A DNA stretch of 64,000 bases from NCBI GenBank assembly GCA_000310025.1, contig FN649742.1, forward strand, positions 818,856-882,855, read 5' to 3'. Shown here piece after piece: positions 25,689 to 38,554 of the stretch (position 1 is its first letter; every line of letters begins with the position of its first letter). Made by a program: the position numbers and the translations under genes. The notes beneath the pieces are model-generated. The model was given only the letters and a program-made list of their open reading frames with translations, was not told the origin of the DNA and ran no database searches. The stretch comes from Ectocarpus siliculosus. Taxonomy: Eukaryota; Sar; Phaeophyceae; Ectocarpales; Ectocarpaceae.

Positions 25689-28600
25689 ATGGTGGGACAC
25701 CAGGACGATGAGCAGCAGCAGCCGCGGCTGGACCCTACAACGACAACGCAGCACCTGCAGCACGCCCGAGACTACCTGGCGACTCTGCACGGCGATAGGG
25801 CCGCGTCGTGCTCCGACTTGGAGGAGGAGGCGAAGGTGTTCCTCGACTCCCCCTCCACGGAAGAGCAGACCCGACGCTTCCGTCTGATCTACCAGCTCGT
25901 GCGCTACCAGGTGGGTGGACTGACTGCTGTCTGAGAGATCGTGTCCAAGCGTCTAGACTACAGCAAGTAGGATACGGTGGTCGCCCTTTCTGGAGTTACT
26001 TCGTACATTCGTCGTGGTGATGACCCCTTTTGGGTCGAACGATTCTTTCGTGGATTCTTTACGATGATTCCCTTGGAATTCCCACCGGCCTTCGGCCCTC
26101 CACGGCACCGAAGAGAACAAGAGCGGGTGCATAGCAGCAGAGGGGAGGGTCTTTTCGGGGCCCTGTGTATCCTAATGCAGGAGCACGTTGATTATTCATG
26201 CGTCGGTTCGTAGAGGGCACGGCGGGTGTGTGTATCACACCCCCGTTTCAAGTAACCATCGATAATCACAGCAACGGAATGTCATGGACTATTTAGCACT
26301 TCTAGCCTCCTCGTCGATGTCTACCGTCGTGTCTATACCGAGTACCGTAGGTGACACAAGATATCACCCCCCCCCTAGATCGACTCTCAAGGTTCCGTTT
26401 TTCCACGGCAGCAAGAGCGGCGTTGGAGAAAATGTCGGCCTGGAACCGTCTCGTCAAGTACCTTCCGCAAACGTTTCGTTTGTTTGTATATCTTCTTAAA
26501 TAGTCATGGAGTAGTCGAGCTCTGAAAACTGGTCGAGGGGTGTGATATCTTGTGTCATGAACCTACCAACACAACCGTCGGTTGCGCACGATACCTACCC
26601 CGTGAAACCCCACTCATTACTCTACGACAAAGAAGTGCCACACACACTCAACGCTACGTTTTCGGAAAGATCTTGACGAAACGGTTAGATACAACGCCGC
26701 CACTGCTGTTTTCGCCCCAGCAGAGCAATCGAGCTTTGAAAATCGGGTGTGTGGTAACGTACGCAACCTCCTGGCAGTAGTTATACCATTATTCGTTTTT
26801 CGAACGGATTTTTTTTTTTTCTGGTTGCTCTTCCCGGTTGACCCCCGACACTGCGCCTCTCAACGACAGTTCCATTGCTCGAGGTTACGTTGCAAGAGCA
26901 GACGTATGTGATGCCAATCGCAGAGGAAGGTACTCTGTTGCGACTCGGCTGGCAAGCGGGATCGATCGTCTCCTCTGCGTTGCCATCTCTCCCTTACCCG
27001 CACACCAATCGTCCTCCTTTCGTGTTCCCCGGTCTTTTCTGAACGGAATATTTCTTCCCCCTACACACACCCTTACCCACTTGAAGCAACGAACCCGCCC
27101 TGCGCGCAACACTACCCGCCGATAACCATGAGCAGATCCACAGCCACACGCACAACATGTACGCCATTCTTCAGGAGAAGCTTGCTGCCATGGCAAGAGT
27201 ACAGGTGAGCACCAAAACGACCGCAGAGGGATATTCCTTCCCGAGGCTGCCCTGGGGCACAACCGTGTACAGTAGAATAGCACGTGCAACGAGTCTAGCC
27301 TGGTTTGTGTCGTGTTCTCCGCACCCCTCTTCGTTTCGGTGAAATAACAATATATATATGCGGACTTGGACTACCCCCGAAGACACTTGCCGTTCGTCTG
27401 CTGTGCATCTTACAGTGTTGTCTCTAAAACACGTTTTCTCTGCAGTTTATCGCCAGGAATTGGCGGGTGTTGCCTGTTTCATTGCTGCGAAGTGTTCAGT
27501 CATGCCTGGTGTGACCGGATGGTCTCAACAAGTCAGATTTTTGGAGCAGTCATGAACCCAAATTCGAGGGCATAGGTTTTCCACACAAGACGGGCGCCTA
27601 ACAAGTTTCTCTGCGTGTTGTGATAATTCTGTGCTTTGGTAAAGGTTGCCGACGACCTTGTTTTTTTTTTTATCTGGCATGTCAAGCATGTTCTCACATC
27701 CTTGTGTGTTTTATCTGGGAGGTCAAGCGTGTTCTCATCCTTGTGTGTTTTCCGTCTCGTGTGCTCCTTCCTCGATCTCGTCGTGAATTTTTACGTTCTC
27801 TTTTGTTTCGTTCGGGCAGGCTACGGTGGGCAACGCCGATGATGACCCCGACGTCAAAGAGCTTACCATCGCTCTCGTCAACGGAAGGATTGTCGACGCC
27901 ACCATCAGGTATTGCCGTCGTCGTCGTCGTTGTCGTTGTTGTCATCCTCATGCTGCTTCACTCGCGATACTCTTACGTTCCGAAGCCCATCCAGCGCCCT
28001 CCAGCGCCCTCCAGCGCCCTCCAAGTGTCAGTCTGATCGAAGGGACGGAGCCTACCTCCCACCAAAGTAGGGATGACTGTCCGGTTTTGTGATTGTTGCA
28101 ATATTGTGATGTTGGCTGACCCTGCCTACGTTGTGCGGGACGTTCGCTGTTGAAGGGTGATCGAGCGGGCCGTCGAAGCCATGCGCGACCTCAACGGGAG
28201 GAACGAGGCCGGAACAAAGGCAAAGGCCTCCTCCTCGACCTCCTCCGCATCATCATCCCCGGCAAGCAACACCCCGCCGCCCGAATCATGGGAGCAGCCC
28301 AGAAAGCAGCAGCAGGAGAGGCGAAAACAGAGGCGGGAGAAGGAGCGCCCCGAAGCCACCCCAATAGGAAGGACCTTCGATTCGCCTTCGAAGCTGCCCA
28401 AGCGATCCCGTCTGCCGGCCGCGGCGGTGAAGGAGATGAGGTCCGTGTTGTTTTTTCGCGCGCGCGGTAGCGTTCCGGCGGACCAGAAGCCGGACAGCAG
28501 TGGTGGCAAGCTAGGCTGGTAGCGCCCTTCATTGTTTTTTTTTTCTTTCGCGGCAGCGGTTGTTGGCGTTTTGCGATTGGCTGTACGATGCCAGAAGGCG

Positions 28601-31314
28601 GAAGAGAGCAGACTGGTTCCGTTTATTTTGTACGCCCGATTGGTATCAAGAAAAAAGAGCACGTGCTGCTGTTATCACTCACCCGTGCACACGTTGCTCG
28701 ACGTTTGAAGGAGGCGTTTTGTCGTCGAACGCGAGCGGGGAACGGGAGACATTCGGCGAAACGATATGAGCCTAGAAAGAGATTGTGGTTCCAACGCATA
28801 ACGTAGAGCCGCAAGAACGCTCGTCTTGCGCTGTTGCAGCAGCAAACCTTAACCTCGGCATGTTTGATCCTTCGCTCTTTAGACGTGTGCTACGCTGGCT
28901 GACTGAGAGTTTTGCGACAGAACTTTTTCGTGGTGCTCACACTGACCCGTCCCTACCTCTTGTGACCGACCTGTGCGTGCTCTTGCTTGTCCATCTCTCG
29001 CCAAACAACCAACACACGATGCCAGGACTTGGCTCGACCAGCACTGGGACGACCCCGTACCGACTCACGAGGAGAAGAATAGCTTCGCTATCAAGCACGA
29101 CATCACCACCAAACAGGTACATGCGTATCACCTATTAATACGATCTCCCTTTGGGTAGTACGCCGCAGATCCAAGTTTCGAATTCCGCACTTTGGGCGCA
29201 TTCTGTGGGGTCTGTGGTATGGAGTAAGAGCAATGCATAGTTGCCAGGCTCGACCCGACATGCCCGCAGTGCCTGCGTAGCCTACGACCAGTGCCATAGA
29301 GGGTTGCGTTGGTTTCTGTTTATTTCTTGAATATTTCCTCTTTGTGTTTTTCCAGGAAACGGCATGCTGGTTGACCAACTAGCTGCTGTGGTGCAGCGCC
29401 CGTCCGGGCCACTGTGGATGTTGATTGATTTCACTGCGTCGTTTATCCACCGCCACTACTGACTTCCAAGTTCAAGCCACCGAGAATAGCTATTGGTATA
29501 ATTAGCAGTGTTGCTGCGTGTTGCCGTACTGATTCCAGGATCCAAGATTCGGCGATGGTTTGCGCTAGATTTGACAGCAGTGAATACGTCTCTTTGTTCC
29601 TAGCATTACGCAGCCCCTTCGAGTTTTCGTTTGCTCCCCCTGTTGTGGCATGCGAACAACGATTCACGCCCGCCTGTATTCATGCAGTATGCGAGTTCCT
29701 CGCGCTCGCTGCTAGTGTGTCACCGTGAGCCAGTAGACTTTCGTTCGTCTCGAGGCTATGATCAATTCCCCTCCGCGTGTTAAACCCCTCCCCCTCCGGA
29801 GTGCTTCCACCCTCGCCCTCGTTTTCGGATTTGGTGTCTCGGTCTGCTGTGTGGTTTTGTTAACCGTGCTCTTGTGTGGTGTTGCGTTCGTTTTTCTTCG
29901 TGTCAACGTTCCAGGTGGAGAACTGGTTTATCAATATCCGCATGAGGGAGTGGCGGCCGGCCATGCGCCGGGCGTTGGATCATGCCGAGGTATGCTGATT
30001 CCGCGTAAGCTCGTGGTTTAAGTTGCAGTACGATAGTGCCGGCGGCGCAGGGCCAACGGCACCACTATCGCTTACCGTTTGGTGCCCCTGTTTATTGGGA
30101 CACGCTGTCAATGTTTGATTCGGCGTGTGCGGTGCTTGCTCTGCCGTGCCCGTCTTAATGCAATACATAGTGCGCAAGAGCGCATGCTGCCTGCGGTCCT
30201 CTATCAATACCTCCCCGCATTGATACCCCTTTGGGCCGTATCGTGGCATGTTCTTGTTGACATAACATATTTTGTCGCAACCACCATCGTGACGGAACCA
30301 TGCCGTACGTCTTCTTGTCTCTTGCCGCTGTGCCGCCACCGTATATACTGTTTTTGACGTCGCATATTGTTGTTACAGGAGACCGGCTCGTACGCCGAGT
30401 TCTCCAGGCTCCTCCAGCACACCGCCGAAGGCAACGTCTTCAAGAAGGTGTGCATACCTGTCTAGCTCTTAGCTGGCCGTATCATAGGGTGCCGTGTTTT
30501 CGAAATACAACAAGGTCATGCGACCCGTCCTTAGGTCACCGGAGATGCCGGTTCGGGATGCACAACCACAGTAAACCGCTCGTCGAATTTACGGCTCCAG
30601 AGAGAAGACCCCTCTGGAGATACCGTGGGTGCTCTCGCGGACCTTGAAAGGGTGCACCGTGCATCTTTCGGTTTTGATGTCTTGGCTCGACGGCATTCAG
30701 CGTCCACATCCTAATGCGATTTTTTGGGACTTCAAGCTTTGGTTGGGGGGGCACCATTTAGCGTTTAACTCACACGTTAAACCTGTAGGCCACGCGGAAT
30801 CCCTGAGTGACGGCGGAGGGGAGTGGGCAACGTTGCGGCAGATGTTGATGCATGTATTTTCTGGGCGACCCTCAAGCCAATTCCTCTGCATCTACGCTAG
30901 ATGTGCGGGTTCGTATCGTACACGAGCGTGATGGAAGGGGGGCGTTCTGTGATCCAGATTTCGCGGCACGGCACGCGTGTGATTTTCCGGCATCAGCAGA
31001 ACGTAAGGTTGTCATCGAATTTTCCGGTGTCAGCAGAGAGAAGAAGTTGGCATCCACACATATCGTCTTTTACCAGAGGAGGTGATTGTGGCGGGTTTCC
31101 CTCTGTCTAGGCGCGCAATGCTCACCCCCTGCACCCCCTTTACGTGTACCCGGCGGCCCCACCTCCCATCGCATCGTGTTGTTAGTTCCTTGAGGAGCGC
31201 CAGATGGGTCATGGCTCCACCCTGGTGCCCCCGCCCAGCCTCCAGCGCTTCATTGGCGCCCAGGGCTTTGCTGCTTTCGCTGGAGACGGCAGGGCGAGCA
31301 AGCGGTCGCGCTGA
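25689..31314 (+). CDS. TALE-class homeodomain transcription factor (339 aa model)
   Basis: Eight exons join with perfect phase agreement: 25689-25910, 27136-27204, 27820-27908, 28156-28440, 29026-29116, 29915-29989, 30379-30447 and 31195-31314 (TGA at 31312). The homeodomain, about residues 207-270, is rebuilt across three exons. Helix 1 is RLPAAAVKEMRTWLDQHW. The three-residue TALE loop follows as DPVPTHEEK, then helix 2, and recognition helix VENWFINIRMREW with the invariant W-F-x-N. Upstream lie an acidic N-terminus (EEEAKVFLDSPSTEEQ), a Ser-rich linker, and a basic stretch RRKQRREKERP that could be a nuclear signal. The protein ends in GRASKRSR. Brown algae have very few TALE proteins; in Ectocarpus, OUROBOROS and SAMSARA drive the gametophyte-to-sporophyte switch and a third member exists. 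I cannot tell which, if any, this is. The frame is open 5' of the chosen ATG, so an extra upstream exon is possible. Confidence 0.9.
26347..26566. mobile_element. MITE-like element, copy 2 (TALE intron 1)
   Basis: Left end GTAGGTGACACAAGATATCA and right end (reverse strand) GTAGGTTCATGACACAAGAT form long imperfect terminal inverted repeats, and GATATCAC appears at both ends. The interior (CCACGGCAG, GGCGTTGG, GGAACCGT) matches copy 1 at 9907-10134. Confidence 0.6.
26580..26767. mobile_element. MITE-like element, copy 3 (TALE intron 1)
   Basis: Ends GGTTGCGCACGATACC and, on the reverse strand, GGTTGCGTACGTTACC form inverted repeats. The interior (TTTTCGGAAAG, ACGCCGCC, GAGCTTTGAAAATCG) matches copy 1, partly in the opposite orientation. 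It abuts copy 2 within about 14 bp. Confidence 0.5.
27989..28022. repeat. 11-bp minisatellite in a TALE intron
   Basis: Three tandem copies of CAGCGCCCTCC in intron 3. Confidence 0.8.
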
Positions 31315-31386
31315 GGGGCATGACTGGGCGGAAAGTCGAACGAACGCGAGAATCGTCGTTGTTAGTCGTGTCGCTTAGGGTCCTAC

Positions 31387-32215
31387 AGGCTTGTTGTTGT
31401 CGCTCATGAAGCCATGGCTCGCCTTCGTGGGTACGTTAACAAGAGACGCTGTGGACACAATTCAACGGTGTATTGTACTCATTGCACGTAGCGTGTTCGT
31501 TGATCCTTGTCAGTCGTGTCGCTTTGCGTCCTAGAAGCTTGTTGTTGTTGTTGCTCATGAAGCCATGGCTTGCCTTCGTGGGTACGTTAACAAGAGACGC
31601 TGTGGACATAGTTCAACGGTGTATTGTACTCATTGCACGTAGTGTGTTCGTTGATCCTTGCCAGTCGTATCGCTTTGCGTCCTAGAGGCTTGTTGTTGTC
31701 GCTCATGAAGCCATGGCTTGCCTTCGTGGGTACGTTAACAAGAGACGCTGTGGACATAGTTCAACGGTGTATTGTACTCACCGCACGTAGCGTGTTCGTT
31801 GATCCTTGCCAGTCGTGTCGCTTAGCGTCCTAGAGGCTTGTTGTTGTCGCTCATGAAGCCATGGCTCGCCCTTGTGGGAACGTAAGCAAGAGACGTTGTG
31901 GACACAATTCAACGGTGTATTGTACTCATTGCACGTAGTGTGTTCGTTGATCCTTGCCAGTCGTGCCGCTTAGCGTCCTAGAGGCTTGTTGTTGTCGCTC
32001 ATGAAGCCATGGCTCGCCCTTGTGGGAACGTCAGCAAGAGACTGTGTGAACAAAAACTGCACGTATTGTGCATGCTTAGAAACATTGCACGTATCGTGTA
32101 GAAGCATTTTCAATCGTGCAGCTGAGCGTCCTAGAGGCTTGTTGTTGTCGCTCGCGAAGCCATGGCTCGCCTTCGCGGGAACGTCAGCAAGAGACGCTTG
32201 TGAACATGACGCACC
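31387..32215. repeat. Six-copy ~150-bp tandem repeat array
   Basis: Units start near 31388, 31537, 31687, 31835, 31983 and 32136, a period of 148-153 bp. Each begins GGCTTGTTGTTG, then has CATGAAGCCATGGCT, then AACAAGAGACG, and mostly TGCACGTAG before the next unit. The last unit and its left neighbour are more diverged. The array starts 73 bp after the TALE stop codon and ends shortly before an assembly gap, so copy number in the genome may be higher. Confidence 0.9.
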
Positions 32216-32340
32216 GCGTAAAAACACTTGTTGTTTTGGTCTCTCGCGGCTGGGGATGGCGGTTGAGTTTGTCGCGATATGGGACGATATCAGCGCTCCG
32301 ATATTCGTCGTCGCTAAAGTACCTAAATAGGCTTTGCGCT

Positions 32341-32440
32341 NNNNNNNNNNNNNNNNNNNNNNNNNNNNNNNNNNNNNNNNNNNNNNNNNNNNNNNNNNNN
32401 NNNNNNNNNNNNNNNNNNNNNNNNNNNNNNNNNNNNNNNN
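32341..32440. other. Assembly gap (100 N)
   Basis: Exactly 100 N, a conventional placeholder for unknown length. It follows the tandem array, which is a likely cause of the break. Confidence 0.98.
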
Positions 32441-33648
32441 TTGTATGGTGTGGGAGGGGAGGGGAGGGGAGGGCGGCTCTGCTGCGAGTTGAAGGCGGGG
32501 GTGTAACTACTGAAGTTGATGGTTGCCGATGAAGGCGTTTTAGAGGAGAATTGCTAGTTGTGGGTGGAAAATTTGGGGCGACTACTACATAGGGGGGCAT
32601 TGGGGTGGTGACGGCCCGTGAGGTACTGAGCATCTATCTGTCGTTTGTAGATTGTCAGACGAAATTTTGTGGTTGAACGAGATTTGAAAGCGGAAGTCTC
32701 TGCTGTCTAGTCCAGTACCGCGGTTGTTGGAGCGATTGCGAGTGTGTGATCGGAGTAACAAAGAGATGATTTTGTACATCAGAGGGTGCTAGTCTGCGTT
32801 TGTTCGCTGCAGGTTGTGTGTTGGAGAATACCACGTCGCCCAATTTGCTTGTTACGTGGAGCAATAAATGCACCAATAGGCACACTGCGCGGTCGAGGGA
32901 GACGATGAGCGACTTGATTTTAGCCGAGGGTCGGTCTGGCGTAAACAAGAACTTCCAGTTTTGTCTTCAGCTGACGTCACTGGACCTTCACTGACTGAAG
33001 GGACGCCAACGCATCTCCTCGAGTCCTTCCCCGAGTAATCGTGCGCCTTTTCTGGGGTGGTATGTCTTGTTCCTGCGGAAAATGGCATAATTAACCACCT
33101 CGTCGTGGGCCACACCGCGCAGCGTACGGAAATAGTCTACAGGGTATCAATCGTTGTTCGAGGCTAGAGTTTTCCGACGTCGCCGATGTCCCCGGCCCGT
33201 CGCGCGAGGTGGTCGGCATCGTTCCCTCCTGGCTTCCACGCCTGGTCGGTCTCGGTCCGTGACCATTGCACGTTGATTGTGGCGCGTGAGGCGTAACAAA
33301 TCGCTCTTCGGGTCCAACCAACTGAACGGCATCACAGGGTTAGAGTCATGCCGCTCCGACAGCAGCACTCCCTACGAACCGAACGAAATTGCATGCGTGT
33401 GGTCACCCGGAATCCTCAACGCTGCCAGCCTATTCTTCCTCCACCAGAGAACCGCAGCAATAAACAGTGTATAAAAATTACCAACCAAAAACACCAATAA
33501 TGGCTGTGTCTTCGTGTAGTGAGCCGTGAGAGGCAATCAATCTTGTCAATAGACGTGTCCCATCCTCTTTTCCCCCGATCTCAAGAACATCGTATTGAAC
33601 CGCACTCGTACTGCTCTCTAAACCAACACCGTTAACAAGATGTTAAGG
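32441..33648. other. Intergenic between TALE and ankyrin-pseudokinase genes
   Basis: The two genes converge here. I see no exon. A GGGAGGGGA run follows the gap at 32451-32473. Confidence 0.5.
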
Positions 33649-36600
33649 TCACACGGGGGTGGCTTGCGTTGCAGACGACGATGCGGCGCGCGCCAAGTAA
33701 GCATGGCGGTGCCGATCGCAGACCCAGGCCACGTCTCCCGTAAGCGGATGAGCGACCGGCTGCAGGCCGAGCATTTGTCGCCAATCCCTCCTCCCCGACC
33801 TTCCGGAATAGTGTTCGTCGAGGAAGGCGACGACCTTCTCGTACGCGTCTCCCGTAGCACGCACCACGTACTTCGTCTGTTCGTCGTGATTTATAGCCGA
33901 GAGAGTACAGCATCCCCTACGGGATTCAGCTTGCATGTAGGAGAAAATGTATCTACCGCAACTGAGCGCAAATACGTGTTTAGTTCATTTACAACAGCTG
34001 TGTGAGAACAGCGAAGCGAACCGTGACTCTACGCTAGTGCTCCTCAACATTCCAAACGTTCACAGCCGGCAGCCGCACTCCGGGCGACCGGCTCTATGTA
34101 ACAGCCACACAAACGCTTGCCTGTGCCTGGAGCTGTTGTGGTGTCCTCGATACCCGGCGTCGTGCGCCCTGTACCTGCAACGTTGAATTCCCGAGCATTG
34201 AGGGGAGGCAGCGAGCGGCGAGATTGTCGACCAGGCTTGACATCAACCCGATCGTGGAGAACACAGGACGGGAAAATCCATTCCTAGGATACGCCAAACC
34301 ATCGATACACTTGCCATAAACTTATCTTATGCATGTGACTTCCTGGCCTGATCGCACGGCTGGCCCGGAAAGGACTGCTCACCTGGCGGCTGGTTGTCTG
34401 GTCCTCCTCCTCTTGCAGTGAAGTGAACAGCTCTTCGATGTTCCCGCCTACTTCGCCACCGAGTGAACTCTCTCCGGCAGCTCTAGCATACTCTTCTTCT
34501 AGGTCTGAAGGGAAGACGCAAAATGTTTCAGTGTTTTTTTTTGCATACCCACGGAGACGCAACGGTCAGTTGGTGTTTTGGCTTCTCACGTTCAGCCGTA
34601 TATCGTTCATTTGCCAGTACCGAACCCTGGCGCAAACTTTGCATGCTGTTACCGCGGTTTTTCTATGTCGGCCCCAACGTTCGAGAAATACCTCAAATCT
34701 TGGACAAGGTCGGCAAAACCTCGAACGCGACCTGGCTGTCGAACGTTTCTAGTCTGTCCACATCTCAAAGTTGCCGCATTGTCTGTTACTTGTTTAAAAG
34801 CGACACCACTCTTCTCCGGTAGCCCGGAATTTTGTCAAAAAGGACATTGGGAAACGACTCGCCTCTGTATACTACTGCACGCCATAAAAAGGGTTGTATG
34901 GTTGGTCTTGCCATCAACGGGAACAACACACCGAAAGCGTGTCGACACGTTGGTCCTGTACCGTTCACATCAAACACAGTCACCGGGGTGGCTAGGGTGC
35001 ATGGGATGGGAACTTAACTTTCTGGAGTTCTTTCGGCCACGGTCACGACAACTCATTCTTTCAACCAAGAAATAAATGGCAAGCGGCGCGGTGGGCAACA
35101 TTTCGCATTTAATCATGTGCAATGCCGTAGACATCCATGTATCATTTGGAAGCAACGGAAAATACTTGTCCAGCCTGAAATTTGAACGACCTTGTCGAAC
35201 CAAACGACACTCTACGCACCTGCCAACACGGCAAAGGCCATGCCCTCAGTCATTTCGTTGACCCCAATCGGAATGGGGAGGCCGGTCACAACACGTGTCA
35301 CTGCAGCGGCCAACTTGAGCACCATGATAGACGCCTTCAGAGCGGGCGTCCATCGTTGCATCTGACGGCTTGGCCTGAGTACCCCCCCCCCCCCCCGCCC
35401 CCCCGAACATTTGAGAGATCGAATGATAGCGTTAGGCTGCCGTGTGTGTCCCGAGTGTGCAGGTGTGTGTGGTTGATACGACCAAACAATATTTCAGCGT
35501 CAATTTTCACGCCGCTACAGCGGTCTCTGTGTCTGATCACGCAGCTGCCTTGGTAACTCGCTCCTGCATGCCACAACAGGAGCTGCCAAGCAAGTCGCAA
35601 AAGGAGACAAGGAAATATAGAGAAACGCGAGCAATGGTACCAGCCGGTGTGCGGACCAATCTCCTCAAGGTGTAACGCTGTGGATGTTAGCTTCTTTGGT
35701 AAGTGTCTATCGTGTGCGATCAACAGCAACAACTTGCAGAATGGCAATGTTCCCCAAATGCATATCCCATGCACGCATAAACACGCGCGGGCGCGCGCAC
35801 GCACACACAAACACGCACACACGCCCCCTCACAGGGTCCCAATTAATGGCATGTAGAAGTATTTCGTGTTTTCAACCGCACTGAGACTCACGTCTTTTCA
35901 TTGGTCAGCCGGTTAGCGTGGTCGATGCTAATAATAAAAAGACACACACACTCAGCCGGCTAGCGCGGTCGATGCTAATAAAAATTACACACACACACAC
36001 ACACACACAAGGTTCGCTGCTTCAAGCTCTGCATATCATACTCACGTTTTGACAGTAAAACCCTTGCCCTTGGGGCCGCAGTGGGCCGGATGAAGGTTGT
36101 ACGCGCACAAGAACAGCATGTTGGTGCGCTCCTTCCGGCACCAGCTAGGTTTTAAAGGCATCAGGCCACGCTTCCACCTTTGATTGACCTACGTGCCAAG
36201 GTTTCCGACGGGAAATGTAAATCGTTGCCGGTCAGGAGGGGTGGCATTCCAGATCAACACCCTTGCCAAACCTCTGTAGAGCTGTACGAATGCGCAGTGT
36301 TCATCGACGACAGCACTCTACGCGAGATACGAAGAGGACTTCAGAATTGTAATGAACCCGCTCCCCTTAGTAGAACGAACACATTGTGGACGAGCACCAA
36401 TGTCCTTTAATGCGAGGACTGTTGTCTGCATCGGACTCCCGTGGTGTTTTGATCTGTGAAATAATCTACGCAGCCTGCAAGAACTCCGCGGGCATGCTAA
36501 TGCTTTGTATATTACCTCTGGAACCATCAGGAGGAGCTTGGGGCAGCGTGCGTCCCCTGTAATGAGCTGGTCTACGACGTTGGCGGTCCTGCTGACTCCC

Positions 36601-38500
36601 CACATTATCGCGCTCAGCTTTTTGTCGTGCTCATCAAGGGTGCTCTGCGGTCATGCGCATGGATGGTTTGTCGGCGGCCAGCGGAAGTTTAGTGTAAGTC
36701 AGATATCGGTTGGCCCATGACCCGGGGCAGGGTCCTTTGTGATACGTTCCTAGCCCTGTGTGATACGTCCCTAGAGAATCCTAGTGCGTCGCACTTCTGA
36801 GCACCAGCAGAACCGAATGGCTCAGAGGGGGGAAGGGTAACAGCCAGACTGCCACGACACCAGTGTTTGAATAAATTCGAACTGAAAACGCAGTGAAGTG
36901 GAGATAGCCGCTCCGAATTGCTAGCCGCTGGGTCCTACCCACGGCCATCCGAGCATTTTCCACCGAAGAAGTGGCATTTCAGCAGGACGAAGGAATCGAA
37001 CGCGCGAACAGCGGAGTCACCGAACCCAAACCTTTCGTTGAAAGAGATGAGTTTCCACACGAAATCGCAGATAAAAAAGAAACAAGGCAGTCCACAACAA
37101 TCAGCACAAGGGAAATCCGCATGACACCGAAAACACTTGCGCAACTTTAAATAACCAACGAGGCGAGACAGAACCACCGAGGGAAAAGAGAGACGGCAAC
37201 AACGTACACGTAGATCCGATAGGCAAGCCGGTGATAGGCGAAGGAGACGGTGTCTTTGGTTTGTAAGCCGTATTGAAGGGTCGGAGAATGGCTGAAACTT
37301 CGCTGTTTTCCACCGCAAGCACCTTCTTTTCCAAGGCAGCCGCGACTGTTGACTGAGACACGAAAGAAGACGCGAAATCAACCATGCCTAAAATTCTCGT
37401 ACCTCGATGCTGGCGAAGCGCTGTGACATGGCGCGCTGCATGCCCTGTATCGCGGTCGACATTTCTCTGAGGTTTGCGGCGGAAGCACCTTCATCGCCAC
37501 TGTTGAGCCGGGCTAGCTCCTCGTTGTAGCGGTCTAGTTGATCCACCATCTGCGTAGCCGAGAACGTGCTTCAAGGTTAAAACATTGGATGCAACTAACA
37601 TTTGATTTTGAAGAGAGGTTGGTGCTGCGACTACTGTGGGTTTACAGCAGATTTATGTTGCTAAACAACTGACGCAACAGCGAAGTCTGCACGAGCGCTG
37701 GCGGCGCTGAGACTGCGTGGCCAAGCAGGGAGTACTACGTCGTACTTAGACACACGGCAAGGGCGAAAGCATCGCTCTCATTCTTCGTTTATGCCTCCAG
37801 TTTCCGACGAAGCGAAATATGCAACTCTTTCTTCTCATTCTCTGGTACACGTATTCTCAAGGAAACAAAAGGCCACTTATGCCTGAACCCGCGACACTTT
37901 TTTCGCACATGTGTGGGTACGCACCAGTTCCTAAACATCAGTTGCTGCCCTGGAATTTGTCGGGTGGGCACGCACGTGTTCATCTGTGTGTATGCCTGGC
38001 GCAGAGTCTTGCAACGTAAGCTACACTAGTTTCATACACGAACTGCGGCAGGCTCTGCCAAAGTATAGGAATGAATGCGACGTGGCAAGGACGGAATGTT
38101 GACACGAACAAACACGCTTACGCGTTTGACACCTCCCTTCGTGAGCTTGCACTACACAAGAATTGAACACCACGGGAAATACACGTGGTACAAACGATCT
38201 CACAACAACAGAACAAGATGAAAACTAAACGGAGGGTTGCATCTGTTGGTTACAAGCCTTATTCATGTCACCTCGCAAAGAGGTCTCGCCGATGCTTGGG
38301 AGTTCTCGGAGAGTTCTTGCACAGCTCCTGCCAGGAGCTGCATTTCCTCTCGAACACCGTCTATCCTGCCTGTCTCCAGCTCGCGATTACTGCCGATCGT
38401 CGCGGCCATGCCGTCAATGCGGCCGACAACATGACCCATCTCGCCCTATGTGGTGGTCCAGAATCGTGCAAAACACGACGGCGAGCACATCGACGACCGC

Positions 38501-38554
<54 letters not shown>

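Noticed and set aside
28560-28769. Plus-strand frame with FCDWLYDARRRKRADWF
   Set aside because: It looked like a TALE-gene exon, but phases only agree when exon 4 (28440) is joined directly to 29026, which completes helix 1 of the homeodomain. This frame lies inside that intron.
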